A DNA stretch of 64,000 nucleotides from Armatimonadota bacterium. Lineage in GTDB: Bacteria > Armatimonadota > UBA5829 > DTJY01. The stretch is taken from contig JAGONM010000015.1 of assembly GCA_017993055.1 (NCBI GenBank), forward strand, positions 1-64,000. The letters are read 5' to 3'. Below, piece after piece: positions 50,267-60,133 of this stretch. Both the position numbers and the translations under genes were made by a program. Position 1 is the first letter of the stretch, and every line of letters begins with the position of its first letter. The notes below the pieces were generated by a model. It saw only the letters and a list, made by a program, of their open reading frames with translations. It searched no databases and was not told the origin of the DNA.

Positions 50267-51364
50267 TCATTTCGCGGTTATCAGTTCCACGGCGACCCGG
50301 ACGACCTCGCGCGCCGCGTCGGGCCTTCCGAGTTTCCTCGAGGCTTCGGCCATCTCCGCAAGCTCATCCGGCGAGTTCAGGAACCGTTCGACGCAGTCGG
50401 CGAGCGCGTCGCCCGTGAGGTCCGAATCCTCGATGACTAGGGCGCCGCCCCGATCGGCGACGTAGTGCGCGTTGCGGCGCTGTTCGTCGGTGATGGCGAA
50501 CGGGTACGGAACGAAGACCGCCGGCAGACCGACGATCGTCACCTCGCATACGGTTGACGCCCCCGACCGGCACACCACCATGTCCGCGGCGGCATAGGCG
50601 GCCGCCATGTCGTCCACATAGGAGTGGAGGTGGTAGCCGCTCCATTCGGCGGCCTTCTTGACGTTCAGCGCCTCGTGAAAGTTCTTCGTGCCGGCCTGAT
50701 GAAACACCTGTATCGGCAGTTTCCTGAGCCGGGGCAGAGCGTCCGCGACCGCCCGGTTCAGGCTCCTGGCGCCCTGGCTGCCGCCGAAAACCAGCAGAGT
50801 GAAGCGGTCCGGGTTCAGCCTGAGCCGCTCGCGCGCCGACGCCCTGTCCGGCCTGTCGAGAATCTCGGGGCGGACGGGCAGCCCGGTGACGACCGACTTC
50901 CCCTCGGGGAAATGCGCGGCGGCCTGATCGAAGGACACGCATATCCTGGAGACGAACCGCGCGAGCATCGAGTTGGTGCGGCCCGGCACGACGTTCTGCT
51001 CGTGGATCAGGGTCTTGCCGCGCCTCATCGCCTGCGCCATCACGACGGCGGCGGCGACATATCCCCCGGTGCCGATCACAAGGTCGGGCTTGAACCTGCG
51101 CAGGGCAGCCGACGCCTCGAGGAAACCTCTGGCGAGAGAGGCGGCCGTCAGGAACGTCCCGAACGAGAGGGCGCGGCCCATCTTGCGGCTCGTGAGGCCG
51201 ACGAAACGGATGCCGGCCTTCTCCGCCATGTCCTGCTCCATGCCCCCCCGGCTCCCGATGTACAACAGCTCGCACGCGGGGGATTCGGCGCGGATCGCGC
51301 GTCCGATGCTAACCGCGGGATAGGCGTGGCCGCCGGTTCCTCCGCCGGTAAGAACTATCTTCAT
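50267..51364 (-). CDS. murG: Lipid II synthase MurG (GlcNAc transferase)
   Basis: 365-aa GT28 glycosyltransferase that adds GlcNAc to lipid I at the inner membrane face. TGGGTGGHAYPAVSIG (G-loop 1), GTGGYVAAAVVMAQAM (G-loop 2) and FGGSQGARSLNRA (G-loop 3), plus DMVVCRSGASTVCEVT for UDP-GlcNAc. The ATG at 51364 lies inside ftsW, so the first 56 bp overlap that gene. Confidence 0.96.
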   Translation of the reverse strand: MKIVLTGGGTGGHAYPAVSIGRAIRAESPACELLYIGSRGGMEQDMAEKAGIRFVGLTSRKMGRALSFGTFLTAASLARGFLEASAALRRFKPDLVIGTGGYVAAAVVMAQAMRRGKTLIHEQNVVPGRTNSMLARFVSRICVSFDQAAAHFPEGKSVVTGLPVRPEILDRPDRASARERLRLNPDRFTLLVFGGSQGARSLNRAVADALPRLRKLPIQVFHQAGTKNFHEALNVKKAAEWSGYHLHSYVDDMAAAYAAADMVVCRSGASTVCEVTIVGLPAVFVPYPFAITDEQRRNAHYVADRGGALVIEDSDLTGDALADCVERFLNSPDELAEMAEASRKLGRPDAAREVVRVAVELITAK

Positions 51365-52478
51365 CGTCTACACCATTCGGGAACTGGGATATTCCAAGCA
51401 GTATGCCGACGCACATGAGGTTCAGCACGAGCGACGACCCGCCGTAGCTGATGAAAGGCAGAGGCACCCCGGTGGCGGGCGCAAGAGACGTCACGACATA
51501 CATATTTAACAGCGCCTGACCCGCGATGAGCCCGGTGATACCTACCGCCAGGAACTTCCCGAACTTGTCCTTCGTCCGGCGCGCAATCCGGAATCCCCGC
51601 ACGGCGAACAGCATGAAGAGGCCGGCCACGATAAGCGTCCCGAGCAGTCCGGCTTCCTCTCCGAGCACGGCGAAGATGAAATCGGTGTGCTCTGCCGGGA
51701 GGTAGAATACCTTCTCGCGTCCGTCGCAGAAGCCGAGGCCGATCGGACCGCCCGAACCGATGGCGATCAGCGACCGGCAGACCTGATAGCCGCTCCCGTG
51801 ATAGAACGCGAACGGGTTGAACCAGGCCTCTACCCTCTCCCAGCGATAGGGCTCCTTTATGATGAGGGCGACGCCCGCAACGAAGCCGGCGGTCAGTATC
51901 GCCGCCAGGTGTCTGGGCCTGGCTCCCGCCACGTAGATCAGCACCAGGGCCGTCGCGCAAGTCACTATGGCCGTACCCATGTCAGGCTCCAGCATTATCA
52001 GGACCGCGATGACACAGAGCGGCAGGAGAGCGGGCGCGATCCCCGACCAGAGATCCCGTATGTCGTACTTCCGGCTGGTGAGGAGCGTCGCCAGATAGAG
52101 CGCGAGGGCAAGCTTGGCAAACTCCGCCGGCTGGAAGCTGACCGGCCCGACGACGATCCATCGGCGCGCTCCGTTTGCCATGTGGCCGATGCTCGGTATC
52201 AGCACGGCGACCAGCCCGACGAACGAGATGATGAGCAGTCCCGACGCGAAGGGTTTCAGCCGCCAGAAGCGAACCCTCTGCATGACGAACATCGCCAGCA
52301 GGCCGACAGCCGCGAAAAGGGCCTGCCGCTTCACATAGTAGTAGCTGTCGCCGCCGGTGAACTGCGCCTGGCCCGCCCGGGCGTAGCTGGCGTCCATGAC
52401 CATGACTACCCCGATAGACAGAAGCGCCACGGTGATGACGAAGAGCCAGATGTCGGGCGCGCGATTCTTCCGTTCCAC
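51309..52478 (-). CDS. ftsW: SEDS peptidoglycan glycosyltransferase FtsW
   Basis: 389-aa, ten-helix membrane protein. SEDS markers: GARRWIVVGPVSFQPAEFAKLALALYLA, MLEPDMGTAIV, AEHTDFIFAVLGEEAGLLG and TGVPLPFISYGGSSL near the end. It polymerises lipid II at the septum with FtsI. The GTG start at 52478 follows GGGAG. The basic C-terminal tail (SSYRRRNRRPRLSRG) is encoded within the 5' end of murG. Confidence 0.95.
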   Translation of the reverse strand: MERKNRAPDIWLFVITVALLSIGVVMVMDASYARAGQAQFTGGDSYYYVKRQALFAAVGLLAMFVMQRVRFWRLKPFASGLLIISFVGLVAVLIPSIGHMANGARRWIVVGPVSFQPAEFAKLALALYLATLLTSRKYDIRDLWSGIAPALLPLCVIAVLIMLEPDMGTAIVTCATALVLIYVAGARPRHLAAILTAGFVAGVALIIKEPYRWERVEAWFNPFAFYHGSGYQVCRSLIAIGSGGPIGLGFCDGREKVFYLPAEHTDFIFAVLGEEAGLLGTLIVAGLFMLFAVRGFRIARRTKDKFGKFLAVGITGLIAGQALLNMYVVTSLAPATGVPLPFISYGGSSLVLNLMCVGILLGISQFPNGVDDEDSSYRRRNRRPRLSRG

Positions 52479-52481
52479 GTT

Positions 52482-53885
52482 CTACACTCCCACTCGCTCG
52501 AGCAGAGAGGCCACGACCTCTTTGAAAACCTGCCCGCGGTGCTCGAAGTCATTGAACATATCGAAACTCGCGCATCCCGGGGACAGTACTATCGAGTCGC
52601 CCGGCTCCGCGTGTTCCCACGCCTGCTGGACCGCCTCCTGCATGGACTCGGCGCGGCTGAGGCGCTCGAATCCCGCGTCGCGCGCGGCCTTCTCGATCAG
52701 GGCGGCGTCCTTGCCGATCAGCACCACGTGCCGGGCGTAGGTGACGAATGCTTCGCCCAGCGGCCCGTAGTCCGCGCCCTTGTCCTTGCCGCCCGCTATC
52801 ACGACGGCCGGCCTGCCGATCGCCTCCAGCGACCTGACGGCGGCCCGGACGTTGGTGCACATCGAGTTGTTGAGAAACTCGACGCCCCGAAGCACGGCAA
52901 CCGGCTCCAGCCTGTGCTCCGGCGGCAGGATGGAGTCCACCGCTTCCTGGACGGCGTGGCGGCTCGCGCCGAAAGCGACGGCCGCCGCCGACGCCGCGAG
53001 GACGTTCTCCAGGTTGTGCTTTCCTCGAAGTTTCATGTTGGCGGTATCGCACACGAAAGACTCACCCTCGGCGGTGCGGATCCAGACCTCGGTCCCCCGG
53101 GCGAATGTACCCATGCCGACTTCGCGGGAGCCGCTGAAGAGCATCACGCGGCTCTTGATTCCCGGCGCGAACTGCATGACGACCGGGTCGTCGGCATTGA
53201 GAACCGCGTAGTCGGCCTTCTGCTGGAACTTGAACAGGCGAGCCTTGGTCGCGGCGTAAGTCCTTATGTCGGGATGGCGGTCGAGGTGATCCTCGGTCAC
53301 GTTCAGAAGAACGGCGACCCTCGGGCGGAAGGAGGTCACCCACTCGAGCTGGAACGAGCTGATCTCGGCGACGATGACGTCGGAGGCGGACGCCCTGAAG
53401 GCGGCGCGCACCAGCGGGAGCCGGGTCTCGCCGGCGACGATGTTTCCCGCCACGTAGGTGTGCCTGCCGTCGGCCTTCATTATCTCGCCGATGAGCGCGG
53501 TGGTCGTGGTCTTGCCGTTGGTGCCGGTGATGGCGATGATCGGCGCGGGCGAGATGCGGTATGCCAGCTCGATCTCAGAGAGCACGGGGACCCCGTGATG
53601 CTTGGCGGTGATCAGGCCGGGGCAGGTTTCCGGCACGCCGGGACTGGTGATGACGACTTCGGCCGTGGAGATGCCCTCGTATGCTTCCGCCCCGACTTGC
53701 GCCCTGATGCCGAGTTCGTGCGCCGTCTTCATCGCGTCCCCGAGCGCTCCGGCGTCCTTCATATCGTGCATGGTAACGTGAGCGCCGAGGGCGGCGAGCA
53801 CCTCGGCCGCGGCAAGCCCCGAGCGGGCCATTCCGATGATGTGCGTCCTCTTTCCGTAGAAATCCGTCTGTTTTTCTAGCGCCAT
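52482..53885 (-). CDS. murD: UDP-N-acetylmuramoylalanine--D-glutamate ligase
   Basis: 467-aa Mur ligase for D-Glu. HIIGMARSGLAAAEVLAALG, SPGVPETCPGL, ATP loop ITGTNGKTTTTALIG, ISSFQLEWV, LNVTEDHLDRH, KHNLENVLAAS and FLNNSMCTNVRAAVRSLE are as expected. The ATG at 53885 overlaps mraY by 10 bp. The longer open frame upstream is a shadow of mraY. 3 bp before ftsW. Confidence 0.95.
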   Translation of the reverse strand: MALEKQTDFYGKRTHIIGMARSGLAAAEVLAALGAHVTMHDMKDAGALGDAMKTAHELGIRAQVGAEAYEGISTAEVVITSPGVPETCPGLITAKHHGVPVLSEIELAYRISPAPIIAITGTNGKTTTTALIGEIMKADGRHTYVAGNIVAGETRLPLVRAAFRASASDVIVAEISSFQLEWVTSFRPRVAVLLNVTEDHLDRHPDIRTYAATKARLFKFQQKADYAVLNADDPVVMQFAPGIKSRVMLFSGSREVGMGTFARGTEVWIRTAEGESFVCDTANMKLRGKHNLENVLAASAAAVAFGASRHAVQEAVDSILPPEHRLEPVAVLRGVEFLNNSMCTNVRAAVRSLEAIGRPAVVIAGGKDKGADYGPLGEAFVTYARHVVLIGKDAALIEKAARDAGFERLSRAESMQEAVQQAWEHAEPGDSIVLSPGCASFDMFNDFEHRGQVFKEVVASLLERVGV

Positions 53886-54850
53886 AGGTTGAGCACCCCC
53901 ACATAGTATAGCACGATCACCGCGAGCAGTCCCGCGACGATCCAGAACCTGACGACGATCTTCTGCTCCGCCCAGCCGGCCTTCTCGAAGTGATGATGAA
54001 TCGGCGTCATGAGGAAGATGCGCTTGCCGGTGAGCTTGAACGAAGCGACCTGGAGCATCACCGAGACGCCCTCGACGACGAACACCAGCGCGAGCACCAG
54101 GTAGATCAGTTCCATCTTCGCCACGACGGCGACGCCCGAAGTCGCCGCTCCGAGGGCGAGCGAGCCGGTGTCGCCCATGAACACCTTCGCCGGGTTCGTG
54201 TTGTACCAGAGGAAGCCCAGGCACCCTCCGGCTATCGCCCACGAGAATGCCGCGAGGTCAACCGTGCCGGGAAGACATCCGAGTATCGCGCCGAGGGCGA
54301 GACAGAGAATCAGCGACATGCCGCCCACCAGGCCGTCCAGACCGTCCGCGAGGTTGAAGGCGTTCGACACCCACACCACGGCCAGGACCGCGAGAGGATA
54401 GTACGACCACCCCAGGTCCCAGAATGACTCCCTCCCAAGATGTAGTACGGTGGTGCCGCTTGTGCGGTTAGCGTAGACCCACCACATGAACAGGCCGGCG
54501 ATGACAAACTGGCCGAGCAGCTTCTGCCTGGCCTTGAGGCCGAGGGACTTGCCCCGAACGGCGATAAGGAAGTCGTCGAGGAACCCGAGGAGCAGCATCC
54601 CGAGCGTAAGCAGGATCACCGCGGTCAGCTCGCCGTTGCCGGCCCGGACCGACGCGAGTCCGGCCGCCGCGCCGACGAGAATGATGAACCCGCCCATCGT
54701 GGGCGTCCCCTGCTTGGCGCGGTGGCGTTCCGGCACGTCTTCGCTTATGGTCTGGCGGACCTTCAGCCCGGCCAGCAGGCGTATGATCGCGGGCCCGAGG
54801 ATCAGCGACGCGGCCGAACCGACCAGGAATGCGATTGCGGCTTTATTCAT
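53876..54850 (-). CDS. mraY: Phospho-N-acetylmuramoyl-pentapeptide-transferase
   Basis: 324-aa, ten-helix enzyme forming lipid I on undecaprenyl phosphate. Signatures: KQGTPTMGGFIIL, LGFLDDFL (Asp pair), NAFNLADGLDGL, FMGDTGSLALGA and the loop TPIHHHFEKAGW. Start ATG at 54850, inside the 3' end of murF (8-bp overlap). Confidence 0.96.
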   Translation of the reverse strand: MNKAAIAFLVGSAASLILGPAIIRLLAGLKVRQTISEDVPERHRAKQGTPTMGGFIILVGAAAGLASVRAGNGELTAVILLTLGMLLLGFLDDFLIAVRGKSLGLKARQKLLGQFVIAGLFMWWVYANRTSGTTVLHLGRESFWDLGWSYYPLAVLAVVWVSNAFNLADGLDGLVGGMSLILCLALGAILGCLPGTVDLAAFSWAIAGGCLGFLWYNTNPAKVFMGDTGSLALGAATSGVAVVAKMELIYLVLALVFVVEGVSVMLQVASFKLTGKRIFLMTPIHHHFEKAGWAEQKIVVRFWIVAGLLAVIVLYYVGVLNLWR

Positions 54851-56228
54851 CGAGCAGCGCCCTCACAATCTGTTCCATCTTCATCGCCCGGGATCCCTTC
54901 ACGAGGACGGCGTCGCCCTTCCTGACCAGCGAACCTATCTGAGACGCCGCCGCCGAGCTGTCCGGGTACCATGCCGCCTCGGCGTCGGGAAGCCCGGCAT
55001 CCTTCGCCCCGGCGGCTATCTCCGCCGCGAGCGGGCCGACAGCCACCAGACTCACCACGCCGCTTCGGACCGCGGCGGCGCCGACGTCCCAGTGGGCTTT
55101 GGGGGCGTAGTCGCCGAGCTCCAGCATGTCGCCCAGCACCGCTATCGTGCGCTTGTAGCCGACCAGAGCCTGAAGCGTCTTGAGTGCCGCGATCATCGAG
55201 GAGGGGCTGGCGTTGTACGAATCGTTCAGCACGGTGAATCCGCGCCGCGACCTGGTCAACTCCATGCGCATCGAAGGCTGGGTGTAGCTCTCCAGCCCGT
55301 CCTTGATGGTCTCAAGCTCCACGCCCATCCCGACAGCCACCGCCGCGGCGGCGATCGCGTTGTAGACGTTGTAATAGCCGACGACGGGCAGGGAGACCCC
55401 TATCTCCCCCGCCTCCGCGCGGATGACGCACTCGCATCGGCCGTCGGACGCCTGAAGTATCCGGGAAGCGCACACGTCGGCATCGTCGCACGAACCGAAA
55501 CTGAGGACCCGCCCGCCGAAGCGCTCGGTCATCAGGTTGAAGTATCCGTCCTCGGCGTTCAGCACCGCAAGCCCGTCCGGCGGGAGCTCCTGAAGCAGTT
55601 CCGCCTTGGCGTCGGCGATCGCTCCCTGAGAGCCGAGCCTCTCGATGTGGGAGAGGCCGACGTTCGTGATCAGGCCGACCTCCGGGCGGGCGATCTGGGC
55701 CAGGCGGCGGATCTCGCCGATGCCGCGCATCGCCATTTCGAGCACGACGACCTCGTGGCCGCGGTCGAGCTGGAACAGCGTCTGCGGCACGCCGATCTCG
55801 TTGTTGAAGTTCATCTCGTTCTTGAGCACCGACCACTTGCGCTGGAGGATCGCGCCGAGCATCTCCTTGGTAGTGGTCTTGCCGACACTGCCGGTGACAC
55901 CGACGACCCGCACGTCGAACCTGGATCGGTAGAAGGCGGCAAGGTCGCCGAGCGCCCAGAGTGGGTCCTCGACCAGGATGACCGGCGCCCGGACATCCGC
56001 GGGGATCGCGGATTCGTCGGAGACGACCAGCGCGCCTGCCCCGGCCTCGAGCGCGCGGGAGACGTACAGGTGCCCGTCGGCGTTCTCGCCAACGAGCGCG
56101 AAGAAGACGTCCCCGGGAGCGAGGGTTCGCGTGTCCGTGCTGACGCCGGTGATCTCCGCGTCGGCATTTCCTCGGACCAGGCGGCCTTGCACGGCCTTCA
56201 CGACTTCCGCCAGAGTCAGTTTCTCCAA
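54843..56228 (-). CDS. murF: UDP-MurNAc-tripeptide--D-alanyl-D-alanine ligase
   Basis: About 461 aa. TLAEVVKAVQGRL, GVSTDTRTLAPGDVFFAL, ATP loop VTGSVGKTTTKEML, NFNNEIGVPQTL, NVGLSHIERLGS, NDSYNASPSSMIAALKTL and GDMLELGDYAPKAH identify MurF. I place the start at TTG 56228, 7 bp after the murE stop, because homology begins there and no ATG/GTG is available nearby. Its ribosome-binding site is poor, so reinitiation after murE is likely. Start confidence is lower than function confidence. Confidence 0.93.
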   Translation of the reverse strand: MEKLTLAEVVKAVQGRLVRGNADAEITGVSTDTRTLAPGDVFFALVGENADGHLYVSRALEAGAGALVVSDESAIPADVRAPVILVEDPLWALGDLAAFYRSRFDVRVVGVTGSVGKTTTKEMLGAILQRKWSVLKNEMNFNNEIGVPQTLFQLDRGHEVVVLEMAMRGIGEIRRLAQIARPEVGLITNVGLSHIERLGSQGAIADAKAELLQELPPDGLAVLNAEDGYFNLMTERFGGRVLSFGSCDDADVCASRILQASDGRCECVIRAEAGEIGVSLPVVGYYNVYNAIAAAAVAVGMGVELETIKDGLESYTQPSMRMELTRSRRGFTVLNDSYNASPSSMIAALKTLQALVGYKRTIAVLGDMLELGDYAPKAHWDVGAAAVRSGVVSLVAVGPLAAEIAAGAKDAGLPDAEAAWYPDSSAAASQIGSLVRKGDAVLVKGSRAMKMEQIVRALLDE

Positions 56229-56235
56229 GTCCCCG

Positions 56236-57711
56236 TCAAGCTTTCTTCTCGAGCAGTTCCCGGACCACTTCCCGATCGTCGAAGTGGATCGTCTCGTCCC
56301 TGAATATCTGATACGTTTCGTGGCCCTTGCCCGCAATGATGACGACGTCTCCCGCGGAGGCCGCGGCCAGCGCCCGACCGATCGCCTCGCGCCGATCAGG
56401 CACGACCTCCGCAGGCGCCGAAGCCCGCTCCATCCCCGCAAGAACTTCATCTATGATCGCCATCGGTTCCTCGGACCGCGGGTTGTCGGAGGTGACGACG
56501 CACATATCGGCGAGTTCCGAAGCGATCCGCCCCATGATCGGCCGCTTCGCTCGGTCCCTGTCACCTCCGCAGCCGAAAACGACGATCAGCCTGCCGTCTG
56601 CGATCTCCCTTGCGGCGCGTAGCACGTTCTCCAGGCCGTCAGGCGTGTGCGCGTAGTCAACGATCACGGCGAAGTCCTGCCCGCAGTCCACCGACTCGAA
56701 CCGGCCGGCGACCGCCGGAACGGCCTCCAGGCCCTCCCTGATATCGTCGAGGCCGAGCCCCAGAACGACGCCGACCCCGACGGCGGCAAGGGAGTTGTAG
56801 ACGTTGAAGAGACCTCCGAGACGCATCCGGACATCGCACTCCCCCAGGGAACACGACGCGCGGAACTCGACCCCGCGGGGAGTCGCATGAATCCCGGAGG
56901 CCCGAACGTCGGCGCCGCCTCGGACCCCGTACGTCAGCGACGTGCCGCGCGCCGCCTCGATCACCCTCGGGCCGTAGGGATCATCGGCGTTCACGACGGC
57001 GACGAACGGCTTGTCGGAGGCCTTCGGGTAATCGCGGAAGAACCGGAGTTTGGTCTCGAAGTACTCGTCGAGCGACTTGTGGAAATCGAGATGATCCTGG
57101 GTGAGGTTCGTGAAGACGCCGACGTCGAACTCGCAGCCGACGGTACGGCGCATGTAGACGGCGTGGGAGGAGACTTCCATCGCGGCGGCCTCGATGCCCC
57201 GCTCGACCATCTTCGAGAGGATCGCCTGCAGGTCAACCGATTCCGGCGTGGTCCTGTCCAGATCCACGGACGAGCCGTCAATACTGGCTCCGAGGGTGCC
57301 GATGACTCCCGCCCTGCGCCCGGCACGGCGGAGCATGCTCTCGACGAGGTAGGTCGTAGTCGTCTTGCCGTTGGTGCCGGTGATGCCGACCAGCTTCAAC
57401 CGCCGGGACGGATGCCCGTAGAACTCCGCCGCGAGAGCCGAGAGCGCGTCGCGCGCGTCGGCGACGGAGAGAACGGGAATGCTCGTGCCCGCGGGAACTC
57501 GCGCCGGGGAGTCCACGATCAGCGCCGAGGCGCCCGACTCCACCGCCTGGCCGATGAACTCGTGGCCGTCGAATCTGCCGCCCCTGATGCAAACAAACAA
57601 CGCGCCGGGGAGGACGCGTCGGGAGTCGTAGGCTATCGAGCTTATCTCGGGGTCGGCCGCCGCGGGAGAGGGGACCGGCGACAGCGACTGAACAAGTCGG
57701 CTGAGCAACAT
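56236..57711 (-). CDS. murE: UDP-MurNAc-tripeptide synthetase MurE
   Basis: 491-aa Mur ligase adding the third residue. ISSIAYDSRRVLPGALFVCI, ATP loop GITGTNGKTTTTYLVE, TTPESVDLQAIL, NLTQDHLDFH, DYAHTPDGLENVL and the sequence TSDNPRSEEP; the last matches the DNPR motif of meso-diaminopimelate-adding enzymes, so mDAP cross-linked peptidoglycan is predicted. Start ATG at 57711. Confidence 0.95.
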   Translation of the reverse strand: MLLSRLVQSLSPVPSPAAADPEISSIAYDSRRVLPGALFVCIRGGRFDGHEFIGQAVESGASALIVDSPARVPAGTSIPVLSVADARDALSALAAEFYGHPSRRLKLVGITGTNGKTTTTYLVESMLRRAGRRAGVIGTLGASIDGSSVDLDRTTPESVDLQAILSKMVERGIEAAAMEVSSHAVYMRRTVGCEFDVGVFTNLTQDHLDFHKSLDEYFETKLRFFRDYPKASDKPFVAVVNADDPYGPRVIEAARGTSLTYGVRGGADVRASGIHATPRGVEFRASCSLGECDVRMRLGGLFNVYNSLAAVGVGVVLGLGLDDIREGLEAVPAVAGRFESVDCGQDFAVIVDYAHTPDGLENVLRAAREIADGRLIVVFGCGGDRDRAKRPIMGRIASELADMCVVTSDNPRSEEPMAIIDEVLAGMERASAPAEVVPDRREAIGRALAAASAGDVVIIAGKGHETYQIFRDETIHFDDREVVRELLEKKA

Positions 57712-57804
57712 CGTTGAAACTCCGCACCGCCGACACGGGACGCGCGGCGGAACTCCTTCGACAAAGTATCATGCGCGCGGGAGGCGGTAGGGAGCGCCCG
57801 CGGA

Positions 57805-59619
57805 TCACCCCCCGAGATTCGGTCGGCGCGGCTCGTTCTGCCCTTCTCCGGCACGCACCGAGGTTGCGCCGCCGCCCTGCCTGCCGGCGACCGAGGCGCC
57901 ATGCTCGACGGCGTCCGGCGCGACCTTCATGTGCCACATCGCCATTCTGCCGATCTCCTTGAACACCGGGGCCGCGCAGACGGCGCCCCAGTGGATGCCC
58001 TTCGGCTCGTCCACCTCGACGAGGATGACGGCGCGCGGGTTGCTGGTCGGCAGGAAACCGACGAACGACGCGACGAACTTGTCCGGGCTGTATCTGCCGT
58101 TGACGACTTTCTGGGCGCTGCCGGTCTTGCCTCCGGTCTGGTAGCCGTCCACCACGGCGGGCTTTCCGGTCCCTCCGCCGCACACGCCGTGCAGCATCTC
58201 ACCGACCTTGCGCGCCACGTCGGCCGAGATCACGCGCCTCACGACCTCCGGCTTGTACTCCCGGAACACCTTGCCGTCCGGGGCGATGATCTTGCTGACG
58301 ACGTAGGGACGCATCATCACCCCGTCGTTGGCGACGGTGGAGTAGGCGTTGGCGAGTTGGAGGGGACTGACGACGATCCCCTGGCCGAAACCGATGTTGG
58401 CGAGCCGCACGTCCTCCCAGTTGGCCCATCCGCCGGGGTAGCCCGTCGTCTCGCCGAGCATGCCGGTGCCCGGCTTATCGAAGAAGCCGAACTTCTTCTC
58501 GTACTCCCAGAGCTTCTCCTTACCGACGCGGAAGGCGATGCCGGCGGCCGCCATGTTGCAGGAGTGCATCAGCATTTTGGAGACAGTACAGCGGCCGTGG
58601 CCGTGCATGAAAGGCGGATGGAGAGAGCAGCGGACCGTGCGGTTGCCGACGCGCATGCTGCCGGAACAGCCGAAGGTGTCGTCGCAGTCAATCGCCTGTG
58701 AATCGAGCGCGGCGCAGGCGGTGATCGTCTTGAGAGTCGAACCCGGTTCGTACAGATCGGTGACGGCGCGGTTGCGGCGATCGCCTGCCTTCGACTGCGC
58801 GACCTTGTTCGGATCGAAAGTCGGCATGTTGGCAAGCGCGAGGATGGCGCCCGTGCGCGGCTCGATCAGCACCGCCGACGCGCCCGCGGCCGAGTAACGA
58901 TTGTAGGACTTGCTGAGTTCGGTTTCGAGCGAGTGCTGGAGCGTGGAGTCTACCGTGAGCACGAGGCTCATGCCGTCACGCGGCTCCACGCGCTCTCTGC
59001 GGGTGCCGGGGATGACCAGGCCTCGGGCGTCCACTTCCGCGACGACGTATCCGTCCTCGCCCGTGAGCAACTTATCGAATACCAGCTCGAGCCCTTCCTG
59101 GCCCTCGCCGTCAATATTCGTAAAGCCGATGATGTGCGAGGCCAGTTGGCCTCCCGGATACATGCGGGACATGATGGGCTTGGCGTGGACACCGTATATC
59201 TCGGCATCGTCTATCTTCCTGCCCACCTCGCTTCCGACCTTTCGCTCGAGAAAGACGAAATTCTTGTTGACGCTGATCCGCTCGAGCACCCTGGACCTGG
59301 GCCACCCGAGAATCTTCGCCAGCTTGTCGGCGGCGGCATTCCTGTCCTTGATCTGTGGGGGCCAGACCTCGATGTCGTAGAACCGGATGGTGATCGCCAG
59401 TGGGTTGCCGTTACAGTCGAGGATCGCTCCCCGGCGCGCCGGAAGAATGATCTTGCGGAGGCGGTAACGCTCGGCCATCCACCGGTAGTGGTCTGCCTGG
59501 ATGACCTGCAGCTGGAAAAACCTGGCGCCCAGTACCACGTACATGAGCGCCAGTAAGCACAAGACCCCATTTGTGCGCCTGCGGATAAGCTTGCCGTCGG
59601 GTGCGCGACGAACTCTCAT
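57805..59619 (-). CDS. ftsI: Septal transpeptidase FtsI (PBP3-like)
   Basis: 604-aa class B penicillin-binding protein. One membrane helix (~18-36), a pedestal with PARRGAILDCNGNPLAI, then the transpeptidase domain: active-site Ser294 in EPGSTLKTI (SxxK), SCN at 353-355, and KTGSAQK near 470. The C-terminal ~30 residues are low-complexity and Gly/Arg rich. No PASTA domains. The ATG at 59619 follows CAGGACG; an in-frame GTG at 59652 is an alternative. A 93-bp gap separates it from murE. Confidence 0.94.
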   Translation of the reverse strand: MRVRRAPDGKLIRRRTNGVLCLLALMYVVLGARFFQLQVIQADHYRWMAERYRLRKIILPARRGAILDCNGNPLAITIRFYDIEVWPPQIKDRNAAADKLAKILGWPRSRVLERISVNKNFVFLERKVGSEVGRKIDDAEIYGVHAKPIMSRMYPGGQLASHIIGFTNIDGEGQEGLELVFDKLLTGEDGYVVAEVDARGLVIPGTRRERVEPRDGMSLVLTVDSTLQHSLETELSKSYNRYSAAGASAVLIEPRTGAILALANMPTFDPNKVAQSKAGDRRNRAVTDLYEPGSTLKTITACAALDSQAIDCDDTFGCSGSMRVGNRTVRCSLHPPFMHGHGRCTVSKMLMHSCNMAAAGIAFRVGKEKLWEYEKKFGFFDKPGTGMLGETTGYPGGWANWEDVRLANIGFGQGIVVSPLQLANAYSTVANDGVMMRPYVVSKIIAPDGKVFREYKPEVVRRVISADVARKVGEMLHGVCGGGTGKPAVVDGYQTGGKTGSAQKVVNGRYSPDKFVASFVGFLPTSNPRAVILVEVDEPKGIHWGAVCAAPVFKEIGRMAMWHMKVAPDAVEHGASVAGRQGGGATSVRAGEGQNEPRRPNLGG

Positions 59620-59701
59620 TGGTCCCGTCCTGATGTTCGTTGATCGGATCACATATTGCCGGGGAGCGCACCCGCTCCCCGCGCAACTTCGTAGAAGTCC
59701 G

Positions 59702-60085
59702 CTATTCCTGAGCGTTCTGCGCCAGGCTCGGCTGTACGTCCTGTTCCAGGTACACCATCCGGTCTCCGACGCTCATGCCGTTCTGGACCGCGAAGGCCGC
59801 GACTCTCTCCGGCTGGCGGAGGCCGGTCAGACCTACCTCGAGCCGCTCGTTCTCCACGTTCAGATCCCTGAGCTGAGCGAGGAGTTCGGCCTTGCGGTAG
59901 CCGTCCCGGGTGAACCTGGCGTATGCCCCGACATACATCGTGGCGCCGAAACAGATGACCGACGCCACCAGGAGGACGCGGACCATCTTGTTGCAGAAGA
60001 ACCTGCCAAGCAGGCCGGGCTTCCCCTTCCCGGACGCCCTGGACGACGAAGTCTTCCTTGTCTCTCGCTTCTTCTGTGCCGACAT
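59702..60085 (-). CDS. ftsL: FtsL-like division protein
   Basis: 127 aa. A basic N-terminus (KKRETRKTSSSRASGKGK), one membrane helix (~36-55, MVRVLLVASVICFGATMYVG) and a short heptad-repeat coiled coil (AELLAQLRDLNVENERLEVGLTGL). Topology, size and place between rsmH and ftsI identify FtsL, though sequence conservation in this family is low. Residues RVAAFAVQNGMS are typical. The ATG at 60085 has AGGGGA upstream. Confidence 0.82.
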   Translation of the reverse strand: MSAQKKRETRKTSSSRASGKGKPGLLGRFFCNKMVRVLLVASVICFGATMYVGAYARFTRDGYRKAELLAQLRDLNVENERLEVGLTGLRQPERVAAFAVQNGMSVGDRMVYLEQDVQPSLAQNAQE

Positions 60086-60133
60086 TTCCCCTACCACCCT
60101 CTTGCCCTGAAGCCTTTGCGGCTTCGATGAATT

